A stretch of 22,138 bases of DNA from Parabacteroides sp. (GTDB lineage: Bacteria > Bacteroidota > Bacteroidia > Bacteroidales > Tannerellaceae): the NCBI GenBank assembly GCA_020026285.1, contig JAHHQS010000058.1:1-22138 (forward strand), written 5' to 3'. Shown one piece after another: positions 7,635-15,972 of the stretch. The notes below the pieces were generated by a model. The model did no database searches and had not been told where the DNA came from. It worked only from the letters and a program-made list of their open reading frames with translations. Within the stretch, counting starts at the first letter, position 1. Every line of letters begins with the position of its first letter. Position numbers and translations under genes: made by a program.

Positions 7635-8531
7635 ATGGAAGCGCTTAAGCAAAATAGTATAATTAGTAATACTGTAAATGAATTGTCTGACGAGGAGTCT
7701 TATCAGCAGTTGTTTCATAGCAGTCGTGACGAAGAGGATATGCCTTCGGGTGAAGTGTTGAAACAGATTGTTGATTTATGTCGGGCTATTTTGTTTCCGG
7801 GTTATTATGGTTCTGCTCGTATCAATAAGCAAACAATACGTTTCCATTTGGGGGTACTTGTAGAAACACTTCATTCTCTGTTAACTAAGGAAATTCATTC
7901 AGGACTTTGTTTTGCAGATACTTCATGTGAGTTATGTCGGGACCGACTGACTTCTGAAGCGGCTGCTTTATCAGAACAGTTTATATCTACTTTGCCTCAG
8001 TTGAGGAATTTACTGGCTACAGATGTGGAAGCAACCTATAATGGGGATCCTGCTGCCCAGAATATGGGAGAAGTTATCTTTTGTTATCCTGGTTTCCGGG
8101 CAATCTGCAATTATCGAATTGCTCATCAGTTAGATCGGTTAGGAGTTCCTTATATTCCAAGAATTATAACCGAACTTGCTCACTCAGAAACAGGAATAGA
8201 TATTCATCCGAGGGCAAGAATTGGTCATCATTTCTCGATAGACCATGGAACAGGAACAGTAATTGGTGAAACAAGTATAATAGGGAATTACGTCCGAATC
8301 TTTCAAGGAGTCAGTCTGGCTGGAGAAAAACTTCCGCCTGATGAAAATGGAAATGCAATTCGTGGAGTAGATCGTCACCCGGTTGTGGAAGATCATGTAA
8401 CTATTTATTCAAATGCGACTTTGTTAGGCCATATTCATGTGGGAGCGGGTGCGACTGTCTTTGGTAACGTATGGCTTACTCGTGATGTTGAGGCAGGAGA
8501 GCAGGTCTTTCAAAGTAATAGAGAAAAATAG
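7635..8531 (+). CDS. cysE: Serine O-acetyltransferase
   Basis: The product is a 298-aa enzyme that transfers acetyl from acetyl-CoA to L-serine, giving O-acetylserine, the first committed step of cysteine synthesis. The N-terminal half is helical and includes the family segment DVEATYNGDPA (130-140). The C-terminal half is a left-handed beta-helix of hexapeptide repeats starting at HSETGIDIHPRARIGHH (183-199). By comparison with E. coli CysE the catalytic residues are D130, D203 and H204 (in SIDHGTG) and H248 (in VDRHPVV). The product is longer at its N-terminus than many homologues, as is usual for the Bacteroidetes/EpsC type, and has a small Cys cluster (C92, C98, C101) of unknown meaning. 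No cysteine synthase gene is adjacent. No T-box or other riboswitch is visible upstream. The gene lies between the lipoprotein and the RNA methyltransferase on the same strand. Confidence 0.95.
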   Translation: MEALKQNSIISNTVNELSDEESYQQLFHSSRDEEDMPSGEVLKQIVDLCRAILFPGYYGSARINKQTIRFHLGVLVETLHSLLTKEIHSGLCFADTSCELCRDRLTSEAAALSEQFISTLPQLRNLLATDVEATYNGDPAAQNMGEVIFCYPGFRAICNYRIAHQLDRLGVPYIPRIITELAHSETGIDIHPRARIGHHFSIDHGTGTVIGETSIIGNYVRIFQGVSLAGEKLPPDENGNAIRGVDRHPVVEDHVTIYSNATLLGHIHVGAGATVFGNVWLTRDVEAGEQVFQSNREK

Positions 8532-8633
8532 AATAGAATAAAACAATTAATAATAAATAAATAGACTAACAAAAACAATGCAGTAGCCAGCCTTTTTAGA
8601 GGGCGAGTGCTGATTGTCAATTTTACTAACAAA

Positions 8634-10040
8634 ATGGGAGAGACATTTGAAATGGTGGCCAAAACCCTGTACGGGTTGGAAGAAATTTTGGCCGGCGAAT
8701 TATTAGCTTTAGGTGCCAACGATTTGCAAATAGGCCGCCGTATGGTTTCGTTTACTGGTGACAAGGCTTTATTATACAAAGCAAATTTCTATTGTCGTAC
8801 AGCGTTGCGTATCTTGAAACCAATTTATCACTTCAAAGCAAATGATGCTGATACAGTTTATAAGGAAGTGATGAAAGTCGAGTGGGAAAAGTATCTGACT
8901 TTGGATAAGACTTTTGCCATTGATTCAGTAATTTATTCAGAAGATTTTAACCATTCCAAGTTTGTTGCTTATCGTACAAAAGATGCCATTGTGGATTATT
9001 TCATTGAGAAGTTCCATAAGCGTCCTTCTGTTCGTGTAAACAATCCTGATTTATACATTAATATTCATATATCCCATAACGATTGCACTTTGTCAATCGA
9101 TAGTTCTGGTGAAAGCTTGCACAAACGTGGTTATCGTGTTGAACAGACAGAAGCTCCGTTGAATGAAGTTTTAGCTGCCGGAATGATTATGAAGACTGGC
9201 TGGAAAGGCGAATCTAATTTTGTCGATCCAATGTGTGGTTCTGGTACTTTATTGATTGAAGCGGCTATGATTGCTTTAAATATTGCTCCTGGAATTCATC
9301 GTAAGGAATTTGCATTCCAGAAATGGGTCGATTATGATGAAGAATTGTTCAATCAGATTTATAATGACGATAGTCAGGAACGTGAATTCAAATTCAAATG
9401 CTATGGCTCTGATATTTCTCAGCAGGCAATTGATATTGCTCGTGAAAATATCCGTAGTGCCGGTTTGATGAAATATGTTGAATTGGAAACAAAACCATTC
9501 CAGCAATATGCCGAAGCTCCAAAACCAGGTATTTTGGTAACAAATCCTCCTTATGGAGAACGTATTTCAAGTCACGACTTACTCGGTTTGTATCGTATGA
9601 TTGGTGAAAGATTAAAACATGTCTTCACTGGTTATAATGCATGGATCTTGAGTTACAAAGAAGAATGTTTCGATAAGATTGGTTTGCATCCTTCTGAAAA
9701 GGTTAAATTGATGAATGGTTCTTTGAACTGTGAATATCGTTGTTACGAAATGTTCGAAGGGACAAATAAAGAATTCAAGACGAATCTTGCCGAAGACAAG
9801 AAACGTAGTGGCAGAGATAGAGACTTCAAGAAAGAAGGTGGTTACAAGAATAAGAAGGTCGATCGTCCGGAACGTCGATTTGCTGCTGCTCACCGTGATG
9901 AAGAAGAGGAATATGGTGGTCGTTATGAAGATGAAAAGCGTCCGGCTAAGATGCGTTACAGAGAAAACAACGATCGTAAAAGATTTGATAAGAAGTCTTC
10001 TTTTGGAAACAAAAAGAAAGGATATTCATATGAAGATTAA
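8634..10040 (+). CDS. THUMP-domain SAM-dependent RNA methyltransferase (RlmL N-domain/COG0116 type)
   Basis: The product is a 468-aa enzyme that most likely makes m2G in 23S rRNA, like the N-terminal half of E. coli RlmL. A THUMP RNA-binding region (about 50-155) precedes a Rossmann methyltransferase domain with motif I DPMCGSGTLLIEA (198-210) and catalytic motif IV NPPYGERI (304-311). The C-terminal part NGSLNCEYRCYEMF (361-374) is also typical. The last 80 or so residues are a highly charged Lys/Arg/Asp/Glu tail, probably disordered and RNA-binding. I chose ATG 8634 (MGETFEMVAK). A GTG at 8607 would add nine residues unlike the family, and ATG 8652 is another possibility. The stop overlaps the start of the peptidase gene by 11 bases, suggesting translational coupling. 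Confidence 0.92.
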   Translation: MGETFEMVAKTLYGLEEILAGELLALGANDLQIGRRMVSFTGDKALLYKANFYCRTALRILKPIYHFKANDADTVYKEVMKVEWEKYLTLDKTFAIDSVIYSEDFNHSKFVAYRTKDAIVDYFIEKFHKRPSVRVNNPDLYINIHISHNDCTLSIDSSGESLHKRGYRVEQTEAPLNEVLAAGMIMKTGWKGESNFVDPMCGSGTLLIEAAMIALNIAPGIHRKEFAFQKWVDYDEELFNQIYNDDSQEREFKFKCYGSDISQQAIDIARENIRSAGLMKYVELETKPFQQYAEAPKPGILVTNPPYGERISSHDLLGLYRMIGERLKHVFTGYNAWILSYKEECFDKIGLHPSEKVKLMNGSLNCEYRCYEMFEGTNKEFKTNLAEDKKRSGRDRDFKKEGGYKNKKVDRPERRFAAAHRDEEEEYGGRYEDEKRPAKMRYRENNDRKRFDKKSSFGNKKKGYSYED

Positions 10041-12219
10041 AAGCTGGTTGATAGGACTTCTTTTTCTTCCAATGACAATGATGGCACAGAATAAGGATTT
10101 GACATTACAGGATTTGATTCCAGGTGGAAAGAATTATTTCCATTTTGTACCAAAGAATTTATCTCAGCTGCAATGGAATGGCGATTCTTATCTATATGCC
10201 AAAGGCGATACAATGAAAATTGTTACCATGCCGAAAATGAAAGAAGGAGTTGCTTTTACCTGCACAACTTTGAATGAAGCTCTTATTGCATGTGGAAAGA
10301 AGGTCGTTAGCAGACTTCCTTATTTCAGCTATCCTTATAAGGGGAAGACTGTTCTTTCATTTATGAGTAATAAGGAGTTGCTTCATTATGATTATGCTGC
10401 CAACAAGATTATTGCTAGTTATAATCTGAATCCAAATTGGGCGAACTTTGATTTCTGTCCTGAAAATAATTGTCTGGCTTTTACAGAAGGAAATAATCTG
10501 AAGTTTGTTTCTGCAGATAACAAAGTAACAGTCGTTACTTCCGAAACCGCTGAAGGTGTTGTTTGCGGAACATCAGTTCATCAGAATGAGTTCGGAATTT
10601 ATAAAGGAATCTTTTGGTCTCCTAAGGGTAATGCCTTGGCTTTCTATCGTATGGATGAAAGTATGGTAACTGAATATCCTATTGTAAATATCGATGCCCG
10701 CTGTGCAAAAGTAGAACCACGTCGTTATCCGATGGCAGGAATGAAGAGCCATCATGTAACTGTGGGGGTTTATGATTTGAAATCAGGAAAGACTACTTGG
10801 TTAAAGACCGGAACTCCGAAAGAAAAGTTCCTGACTAACGTTACTTGGAGTCCTGATGAGAAACATATCTATATTGCTGAGGTAAATCGTGAGCAGAACG
10901 AAATGAATCTGGTTTCTTATTCTGCAGTAACAGGTAAGAAAGAGCTTCTTTTGTTTACGGAAAAGGATGAACATTATGTAGAACCTCAGAATCCGTTATT
11001 GTTCTTACCGAATAATCCGGATCAGTTTATCTGGCAGAGCGAACGTGATGGATATAATCATTTGTATTTATTCAATACAAAGGGTGAATTGTTGAAACAA
11101 CTGACCAAAGGGGAATGGGTTGTTATGTCTGTAGAAGGTTTCGATACCAAAGGTGAAAATCTATTCTATACTGCGACTCAAACACCGGAAACGAGTTCTT
11201 TCAAACCTTCTCCTTTACAGATTACAAACTGGAAACTGAATCTGAGGAAAGGAACTTCTCTTTGTTTAAGCAAGAATGCTTGTGCAGGATATGGTGTTCA
11301 TCGTGCTTTGGTCAGCGAATCTGGAAAATATTTGTTGGATAATTATTCTTCGTGGGTTGTTCCTCGTGAAATTAATTTGGTTGAAACAAAGAAAGCAAAA
11401 GAAATTAAGAATCTATTGACCGCCAAAGATCCTTATCAGGGATATGATATGCCTGAAATAGAACGTGGTACAATCAAGGCGGCCGATGGTAAGACTGATT
11501 TGAATTATTTCTTGGTGAAACCATTGAATATGGACAAATCTAAGAAGTATCCTACTATTATATATGTATATGGTGGACCTCATGCGCAGTTGGTGAACGG
11601 CGGCTGGATGGGCGGCGTTAGCGGATGGGACATTTATATGGCTCGTCGTGGTTATGTTGTCTTTACTGTTGATAATCGTGGTTCGGCCAATCGTGGACAC
11701 GAATTTGAAAGTGTGATTCATCGTAATCTTGGCGTGAATGAAATGGCAGACCAGATGAAAGGGGTGGAATTCTTGAAGAGTAAGCCTTATGTGGATGCCG
11801 ATCGTATAGGAGTTCATGGATGGAGCTTTGGAGGATTCATGACTACAAATCTGATGTGCTCATATCCGGATGTATTTAAAGTAGGAGTCGCTGGCGGACC
11901 GGTAATCGACTGGAGTAAATATGAGATTATGTATGGCGAACGTTATATGGATCGCCCGCAAGAGAACCCGGAAGGTTATGCTAATTCTAATTTAAAGTTG
12001 AAAGCAAAGAATCTGAAAGGACATTTGTTGTTAATTCATGGTGATATCGATCCGGTTGTTGTATGGCAGCATAGTCTTGGATTCCTGAAAGCTTGTGTAG
12101 AAGCAAATACTTATCCTGATTATTTTGTTTATCCTCGTCATGAACACAATGTGATAGGAAAAGATCGTCCACATCTTCATGAGAAGATTACACGATATTT
12201 TGATGATTATTTGAAATAA
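10030..12219 (+). CDS. Dipeptidyl-peptidase-IV-like serine peptidase (S9B)
   Basis: The product is a 729-aa exported peptidase that should remove Xaa-Pro or Xaa-Ala dipeptides from peptide N-termini in the periplasm. A signal peptide (MKIKSWLIGLLFLPMTMMAQ) is followed by a DPPIV beta-propeller (about 40-480) and an alpha/beta-hydrolase domain. The catalytic triad is visible: S599 in GWSFGG, D674 in HGDIDPV and H706 in HEHNVIG. Although the frame is open back to 9730, the upstream 100 codons are the methyltransferase tail read out of frame. ATG 10030 gives the signal peptide and the expected family length (about 720-740 aa). purD follows after 38 bases with no terminator, so the genes are probably co-transcribed. 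The match to DPPIV is by motifs and architecture. Substrate choice among S9B enzymes is not proven. Confidence 0.93.
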   Translation: MKIKSWLIGLLFLPMTMMAQNKDLTLQDLIPGGKNYFHFVPKNLSQLQWNGDSYLYAKGDTMKIVTMPKMKEGVAFTCTTLNEALIACGKKVVSRLPYFSYPYKGKTVLSFMSNKELLHYDYAANKIIASYNLNPNWANFDFCPENNCLAFTEGNNLKFVSADNKVTVVTSETAEGVVCGTSVHQNEFGIYKGIFWSPKGNALAFYRMDESMVTEYPIVNIDARCAKVEPRRYPMAGMKSHHVTVGVYDLKSGKTTWLKTGTPKEKFLTNVTWSPDEKHIYIAEVNREQNEMNLVSYSAVTGKKELLLFTEKDEHYVEPQNPLLFLPNNPDQFIWQSERDGYNHLYLFNTKGELLKQLTKGEWVVMSVEGFDTKGENLFYTATQTPETSSFKPSPLQITNWKLNLRKGTSLCLSKNACAGYGVHRALVSESGKYLLDNYSSWVVPREINLVETKKAKEIKNLLTAKDPYQGYDMPEIERGTIKAADGKTDLNYFLVKPLNMDKSKKYPTIIYVYGGPHAQLVNGGWMGGVSGWDIYMARRGYVVFTVDNRGSANRGHEFESVIHRNLGVNEMADQMKGVEFLKSKPYVDADRIGVHGWSFGGFMTTNLMCSYPDVFKVGVAGGPVIDWSKYEIMYGERYMDRPQENPEGYANSNLKLKAKNLKGHLLLIHGDIDPVVVWQHSLGFLKACVEANTYPDYFVYPRHEHNVIGKDRPHLHEKITRYFDDYLK

Positions 12220-12257
12220 AGAACCACTGGTTCATAAATATAAATTAAAAAGAAGCT

Positions 12258-13529
12258 ATGAATATTCTGTTATTAGGCTCAGGCGGACGTGAACATGCTA
12301 TTGCATGGAAGATTGCTCAAAGTCCAAAAGTTGAAAAACTGTTTATTGCTCCAGGTAACGCAGGAACTGCACAGGTTGGAACTAACGTAAACATGAAAGC
12401 CGATAATTTCGAGGCTATCAAGGATTTTGTATTGGCAAACGATGTAAACATGGTTGTTGTTGGCCCTGAAGATCCATTGGTAAAAGGTGTATATGATTAT
12501 TTCAAGAACGATTCTCAGTTGGCTTCTGTTCCTGTAATTGGTCCAAGTAAAGCTGGTGCCCAGCTGGAAGGAAGCAAGGACTTTGCGAAAGCATTCATGA
12601 TGCGCCATAATATCCCTACTGCTCGTTACAAGAGTATCACTGCTGAAAATCTGGAAGAAGGATTTGCTTTCTTGGATTCATTGCAGGCTCCTTATGTATT
12701 GAAAGCAGATGGTCTGGCTGCCGGTAAAGGCGTTTTGATTATCGATAGCTTGGAAGAAGCTAAGAAAGAATTGGGAGATATGCTTCAGGGAATGTTCGGT
12801 GATGCCAGCAAGACTGTTGTTATCGAAGAATTCTTGGATGGTATTGAATGTTCTGTCTTTGTTGTAACTGATGGTAAAGACTATAAAGTATTACCTGTCG
12901 CAAAAGATTACAAACGTATTGGCGAAGGAAATACAGGATTGAATACTGGTGGAATGGGCGCTGTATCTCCAGTCCCTTTTGCTAATCATGAATTCATGCA
13001 GAAGGTTGAAGAACGTATTATCCGTCCGACTGTTGAAGGCTTGCGTGCTGAAAACTTGGATTACAAAGGATTTATCTTCTTGGGATTAATTAACGTTAAG
13101 AACGAACCTTACGTAATTGAATATAATTGTAGAATGGGTGATCCGGAAACTGAAGTCGTTATGCTACGTATCCATAGTGATCTGGTTGAATTGCTTGAAG
13201 GTGTAGCTAAAGAAGATTTGGCTTCTCGTATTCTGATTGAAGATCCTCGTGCTGCAGTTACTGTCATGTTGGTAAGTGGTGGTTATCCTGAAGCATATGA
13301 AAAGGGAAAAGTAATTACAGGCTTTGATAAAGTTTCTCCAGAGAACATCTTGTTCCATGCTGGAACTGCTCAGTCTGGCGATCAGATCCTGACAAACGGC
13401 GGTCGTGTAATTGCTGTCAGCTCATACGGAAAGACAAAAGAAGAAGCTTTGGCTAAATCTTTTGCCGGAGCGAAGGCTTTGTCTTTCGACAAAAAATACT
13501 TCCGTTCTGACATCGGTTTCGATTTATAA
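12258..13529 (+). CDS. purD: Phosphoribosylamine-glycine ligase (GAR synthetase)
   Basis: The product is a 423-aa ATP-grasp enzyme that joins glycine to 5-phosphoribosylamine, the second step of de novo purine synthesis, in the cytoplasm. Signatures are the N-terminal [17 protein letters not shown] (1-17), the glycine-rich loop DGLAAGKGV (151-159), [10 protein letters not shown] (229-238) and the metal/substrate motif [14 protein letters not shown] (288-301). Length is exactly typical. It is monofunctional, without purM or purN fusions. It is the last gene of the plus-strand run and is closed by a strong terminator. No other pur genes are nearby, and no purine riboswitch is seen in the short gap before it. 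Confidence 0.98.
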   Translation: MNILLLGSGGREHAIAWKIAQSPKVEKLFIAPGNAGTAQVGTNVNMKADNFEAIKDFVLANDVNMVVVGPEDPLVKGVYDYFKNDSQLASVPVIGPSKAGAQLEGSKDFAKAFMMRHNIPTARYKSITAENLEEGFAFLDSLQAPYVLKADGLAAGKGVLIIDSLEEAKKELGDMLQGMFGDASKTVVIEEFLDGIECSVFVVTDGKDYKVLPVAKDYKRIGEGNTGLNTGGMGAVSPVPFANHEFMQKVEERIIRPTVEGLRAENLDYKGFIFLGLINVKNEPYVIEYNCRMGDPETEVVMLRIHSDLVELLEGVAKEDLASRILIEDPRAAVTVMLVSGGYPEAYEKGKVITGFDKVSPENILFHAGTAQSGDQILTNGGRVIAVSSYGKTKEEALAKSFAGAKALSFDKKYFRSDIGFDL

Positions 13530-13551
13530 AAATTGATATCAATAAATAAGA

Positions 13552-13592
13552 AAAAATCGGGCGAGGGAATAATTCTCTTGCCCGATTTTTTA
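13552..13592. terminator. Bidirectional terminator between purD and the convergent membrane-protein gene
   Basis: TCGGGCGAG and CTTGCCCGA (13557-13565 and 13577-13585, one G-T pair) form the stem. An A-run on the left and a T-run on the right flank it, so it can work in both directions. It starts about 22 bases after the purD stop and ends two bases before the stop of the minus-strand gene. Confidence 0.9.
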
Positions 13593-13593
13593 T

Positions 13594-13968
13594 TTAAACA
13601 ATCTGTATCTTCGGATTAATCTCGGTCAGTCTGGAAACGAACATGTCCTTTTCCAGAGGGAAGAAACGTTTGATATTTATCTTTCCACTTTTCTTGGAAA
13701 TGTAGTAAAGATCAACAACATGTTCTGACTGATGAACGATTTTCTGAATAGCTTGTATAGAAATCGTTCCATTCCCTTTTAATAGATCATCATCTGTTAT
13801 CTGATATTTGCGAAAGAATAGCATGAATATTGGACAGAAGATGATTATCATAGGAATCATTGAAATTGTTACTTTTGAAAAGTAACAGCAAATGATTAGA
13901 ATTATAAAACAGAATAGTACCAGATAAAATCTCCAGTGTTTGTGAGATTGTTTAAATGTTGCTTTCAT
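13594..13968 (-). CDS. Small membrane protein with a PH-like domain (bPH_4/DUF1200 type)
   Basis: The product is a 124-aa protein with two transmembrane helices (about 13-30 and 35-52) followed by a soluble C-terminal part (54-121). The pattern FRKYQITDDDLLKGNGTISIQ, then IQKIV, then FPLEKDMFVSRLTEINPKIQI fits the small bacterial PH-domain family PF06713. I recognise this by pattern only, without a search. The role is unknown. It starts 17 bases after the stop of the metallophosphoesterase gene on the same strand, so it is probably the second gene of that transcript, and it ends at the shared bidirectional terminator. TGCCTCCT on the plus strand (13974-13981) gives an AGGAGGCA ribosome site just before the ATG, which is unusually strong for this phylum. 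Confidence 0.8.
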   Translation of the reverse strand: MKATFKQSHKHWRFYLVLFCFIILIICCYFSKVTISMIPMIIIFCPIFMLFFRKYQITDDDLLKGNGTISIQAIQKIVHQSEHVVDLYYISKKSGKINIKRFFPLEKDMFVSRLTEINPKIQIV

Positions 13969-13985
13969 TTTTTGCCTCCTTTAGA

Positions 13986-15221
13986 TTATAAATCTAATTT
14001 TTTTATGGTGTTCCCTTTAGTGTCGAATACACGTAAAGACATATCCTTTTCCTTTTTCTGCAGAATCATGATAGTTGCATTTTCCATTTGTGGACCGCCG
14101 CCTACAACAACCGGGAAATTGTTTCCATCGCTTCCTTTCGGATGGAAAGAATATTTATGAGTATGTGCATTTATGCTTACATCGAATGGAGCTTTTGCCA
14201 GAACTTCTCCCCATTCTTCCCGGCAAGGATTGTATTTATCGTACTCTTCTCCTTGTCCATAAATAGGAATATGGTGAAGCAATACACGTTTCTTGGCTTT
14301 CTTGAATGCTCTTGTCCGGAATTCCTGTCTCAGGAATTCAGCCTGAGTTTTACGAAGTTCGGTGAAATCATTTAATCCGTAGTAAACCCAATGTGTATCC
14401 GGTTTGTCTTCTCCGCAATCCAAAGTGACAAAACGAGTATCGCCCCAGCTGAAAGCATTGTATGTCTTGTCGTTTACATAATCGAATAGATCGCGTAGTC
14501 CGATAGAATAGGCATTTCTGATTTCATGATTGCCGCGAATGTAGAATATCGGAATCTGATGTGCTTGAGCCTGTCTGTTTATGAAATCAAGATAGTCGAC
14601 TGAAGTTTCATAATTCTTCGGATCATCGATTGCATCGCCGTTAACGATTACAAAGTCGTATTTGGTTCCTTTTATCTGCTGGAAAAGAGTTTGTAAGACT
14701 TCCAGTTTGGAGTATTTAGTATGAATATCATTCAGAATGATGGCTGTGAAATCGGTAATCTTGGATGTAGGCATCGTAAAAGTATAGAAATCGGAAACAG
14801 CGGTTTCACCGAATTCTTTCTTATATGCTTCGTAAAGGAGAATCTCCTGTGAGCAGATACGGTAATAGTAAGTCTGTCCCGGTTGCAGGTTCTCAATACG
14901 TATTTTATTCTTTAGATCATTACAGATAACCTGTCCGGCAACAAGAGTACGTGCCTTTTTTAAATGTTCCTTGTCTGTACCATATTCCACCCAGCTGTAA
15001 GTCGGTACGTGGGTTTGCCACATGATTGTGATTCCATTCCCGATTGGGTTCTGTAAATAAGGCATTGTTCGGAAAATCTTGTCGGCGGGAACTCCCTTTT
15101 TTAACTTCGACTTTTCATCCTTTTGTTCGTTTTCAGTAGCATGCAGCAGTGAAGTATTGCCGGATATAAGAGCGGTTGATGCCGCCAGACCTGTGTTCTT
15201 AAGAAAATCTCGTCTTTTCAT
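13986..15221 (-). CDS. Tat-exported calcineurin-like metallophosphoesterase with an N-terminal fibronectin-like domain
   Basis: The product is a 411-aa hydrolase. The N-terminus MKRRDFLKNTGLAAST is a twin-arginine signal (RRDFLK at 3-8), so the protein should be exported folded, consistent with a metal cofactor. A purple-acid-phosphatase-like fibronectin domain (about 50-150, with IRIENLQPGQTYYYRI) leads into the phosphoesterase core. Its metal and catalytic motifs are NDIH (D165, H167), NGDAIDD (D196), GNHE (N231, H232), LLHH (H316) and AHTH (H353, H355). In the last motif Ala replaces the usual Gly. The substrate is unknown: phosphomonoesters are plausible, nucleotides possible. A -7 box lies about 20 bases upstream, and the response regulator gene ends 67 bases upstream on the same strand, so it may have its own promoter plus read-through. 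Confidence 0.92.
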   Translation of the reverse strand: MKRRDFLKNTGLAASTALISGNTSLLHATENEQKDEKSKLKKGVPADKIFRTMPYLQNPIGNGITIMWQTHVPTYSWVEYGTDKEHLKKARTLVAGQVICNDLKNKIRIENLQPGQTYYYRICSQEILLYEAYKKEFGETAVSDFYTFTMPTSKITDFTAIILNDIHTKYSKLEVLQTLFQQIKGTKYDFVIVNGDAIDDPKNYETSVDYLDFINRQAQAHQIPIFYIRGNHEIRNAYSIGLRDLFDYVNDKTYNAFSWGDTRFVTLDCGEDKPDTHWVYYGLNDFTELRKTQAEFLRQEFRTRAFKKAKKRVLLHHIPIYGQGEEYDKYNPCREEWGEVLAKAPFDVSINAHTHKYSFHPKGSDGNNFPVVVGGGPQMENATIMILQKKEKDMSLRVFDTKGNTIKKLDL

Positions 15222-15241
15222 GATTTTAAATATTGTATATA

Positions 15242-15249
15242 CAAAAATA
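15242..15249 (-). promoter_or_regulatory. Candidate promoter -7 box (TATTTTTG) for the metallophosphoesterase gene
   Basis: The minus strand reads TATTTTTG, matching TAnnTTTG, 20 bases before the start codon. The -33 region is not convincing. If real, the metallophosphoesterase and the PH-like gene can be expressed separately from the two-component genes. Confidence 0.5.
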
Positions 15250-15288
15250 GAGATATTATTTCAGAACATGAATAGGAGAAAAGAGTTT

Positions 15289-15972
15289 TCAGCATATTAG
15301 TTTATAGCCGACTCCTCGGATATTTACAATTTGTACATTCGGATCATCTTTCAGTTTTTTACGGAGTTTGGTGATAAATACGTCCATACTGCGGGCATTG
15401 AAAAAGGAGTCGTCTCCCCAAAGTTCGAGTAATACCGGCTGACGATGCAATACCTGGTTGGCTTCCTTGCAGAGCATCCGTAGAATTTCTGTTTCTTTGT
15501 ATGATAACATTTCCGTCTGGTTATCCAGCTCCAGGGTCTGATGAGAAACCCGGAAGGTATAACGGCCGATATGATAAGTGTCTGTCTGTTTTTCCTCCTT
15601 ACAGCCGATAGGCTGATGCAGCAGAGCCTGAATACGTACAATCAGTTCCTGCATGTCAAAAGGTTTCTTCAGATAATCATTTCCGCCAATTTTGAAACCT
15701 TGCAACAGATCGTCCAGTGAGGAACGGGCTGTCAGGAAAAGAATAGGAGTCTGTCTGTCCATCTGACGAATCATCTTGGCAAGACTGAAGCCGTCCAGTT
15801 GAGGCATCATCACGTCGAGAACCAGAATATCCGGTTTAACCTGACGATATAGTTCCAAAGCCTTGTTTCCGTTGGGAGCCAGCGTAATCAGAAAGTCACC
15901 GCAACTTTCCAGGCTGTCTTTTATAATCTGTGCCAAAGCAATTTCATCTTCTGCCAGTAATACATGTATCAT
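15289..15972 (-). CDS. OmpR/PhoB-family response regulator
   Basis: The product is a 227-aa DNA-binding regulator with an N-terminal receiver domain: acidic pocket E8/D9, phospho-acceptor D53 in LVLDVMMP, switch T81 and K103 in LKKPF. The C-terminal winged-helix domain (about 130-226) ends NIRGVGYKL, typical of the OmpR family. It pairs with the histidine kinase immediately upstream, whose stop overlaps this start by 4 bases (ATGA), a sign of translational coupling. The regulon is unknown. The nearest downstream genes (metallophosphoesterase and PH-like protein) lie on the same strand and are possible targets by position only. It resembles, but by sequence is not clearly, Bacteroides fragilis RprY. 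Confidence 0.95.
   Translation of the reverse strand: MIHVLLAEDEIALAQIIKDSLESCGDFLITLAPNGNKALELYRQVKPDILVLDVMMPQLDGFSLAKMIRQMDRQTPILFLTARSSLDDLLQGFKIGGNDYLKKPFDMQELIVRIQALLHQPIGCKEEKQTDTYHIGRYTFRVSHQTLELDNQTEMLSYKETEILRMLCKEANQVLHRQPVLLELWGDDSFFNARSMDVFITKLRKKLKDDPNVQIVNIRGVGYKLIC

Noticed and set aside
8607..8633. GTG start for the RNA methyltransferase
   Set aside because: It adds nine residues with no family resemblance. ATG 8634 fits the expected N-terminus better.
8532..8633. Possible regulatory element between cysE and the methyltransferase gene
   Set aside because: I looked for a hairpin, a -7 box and a T-run and found only a weak CAGC/GCTG pairing, which is not enough to call.
9730..10029. 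N-terminal extension of the S9 peptidase frame
   Set aside because: This is the methyltransferase C-terminal coding region read in another frame. The signal peptide starts at ATG 10030, giving the usual family length.
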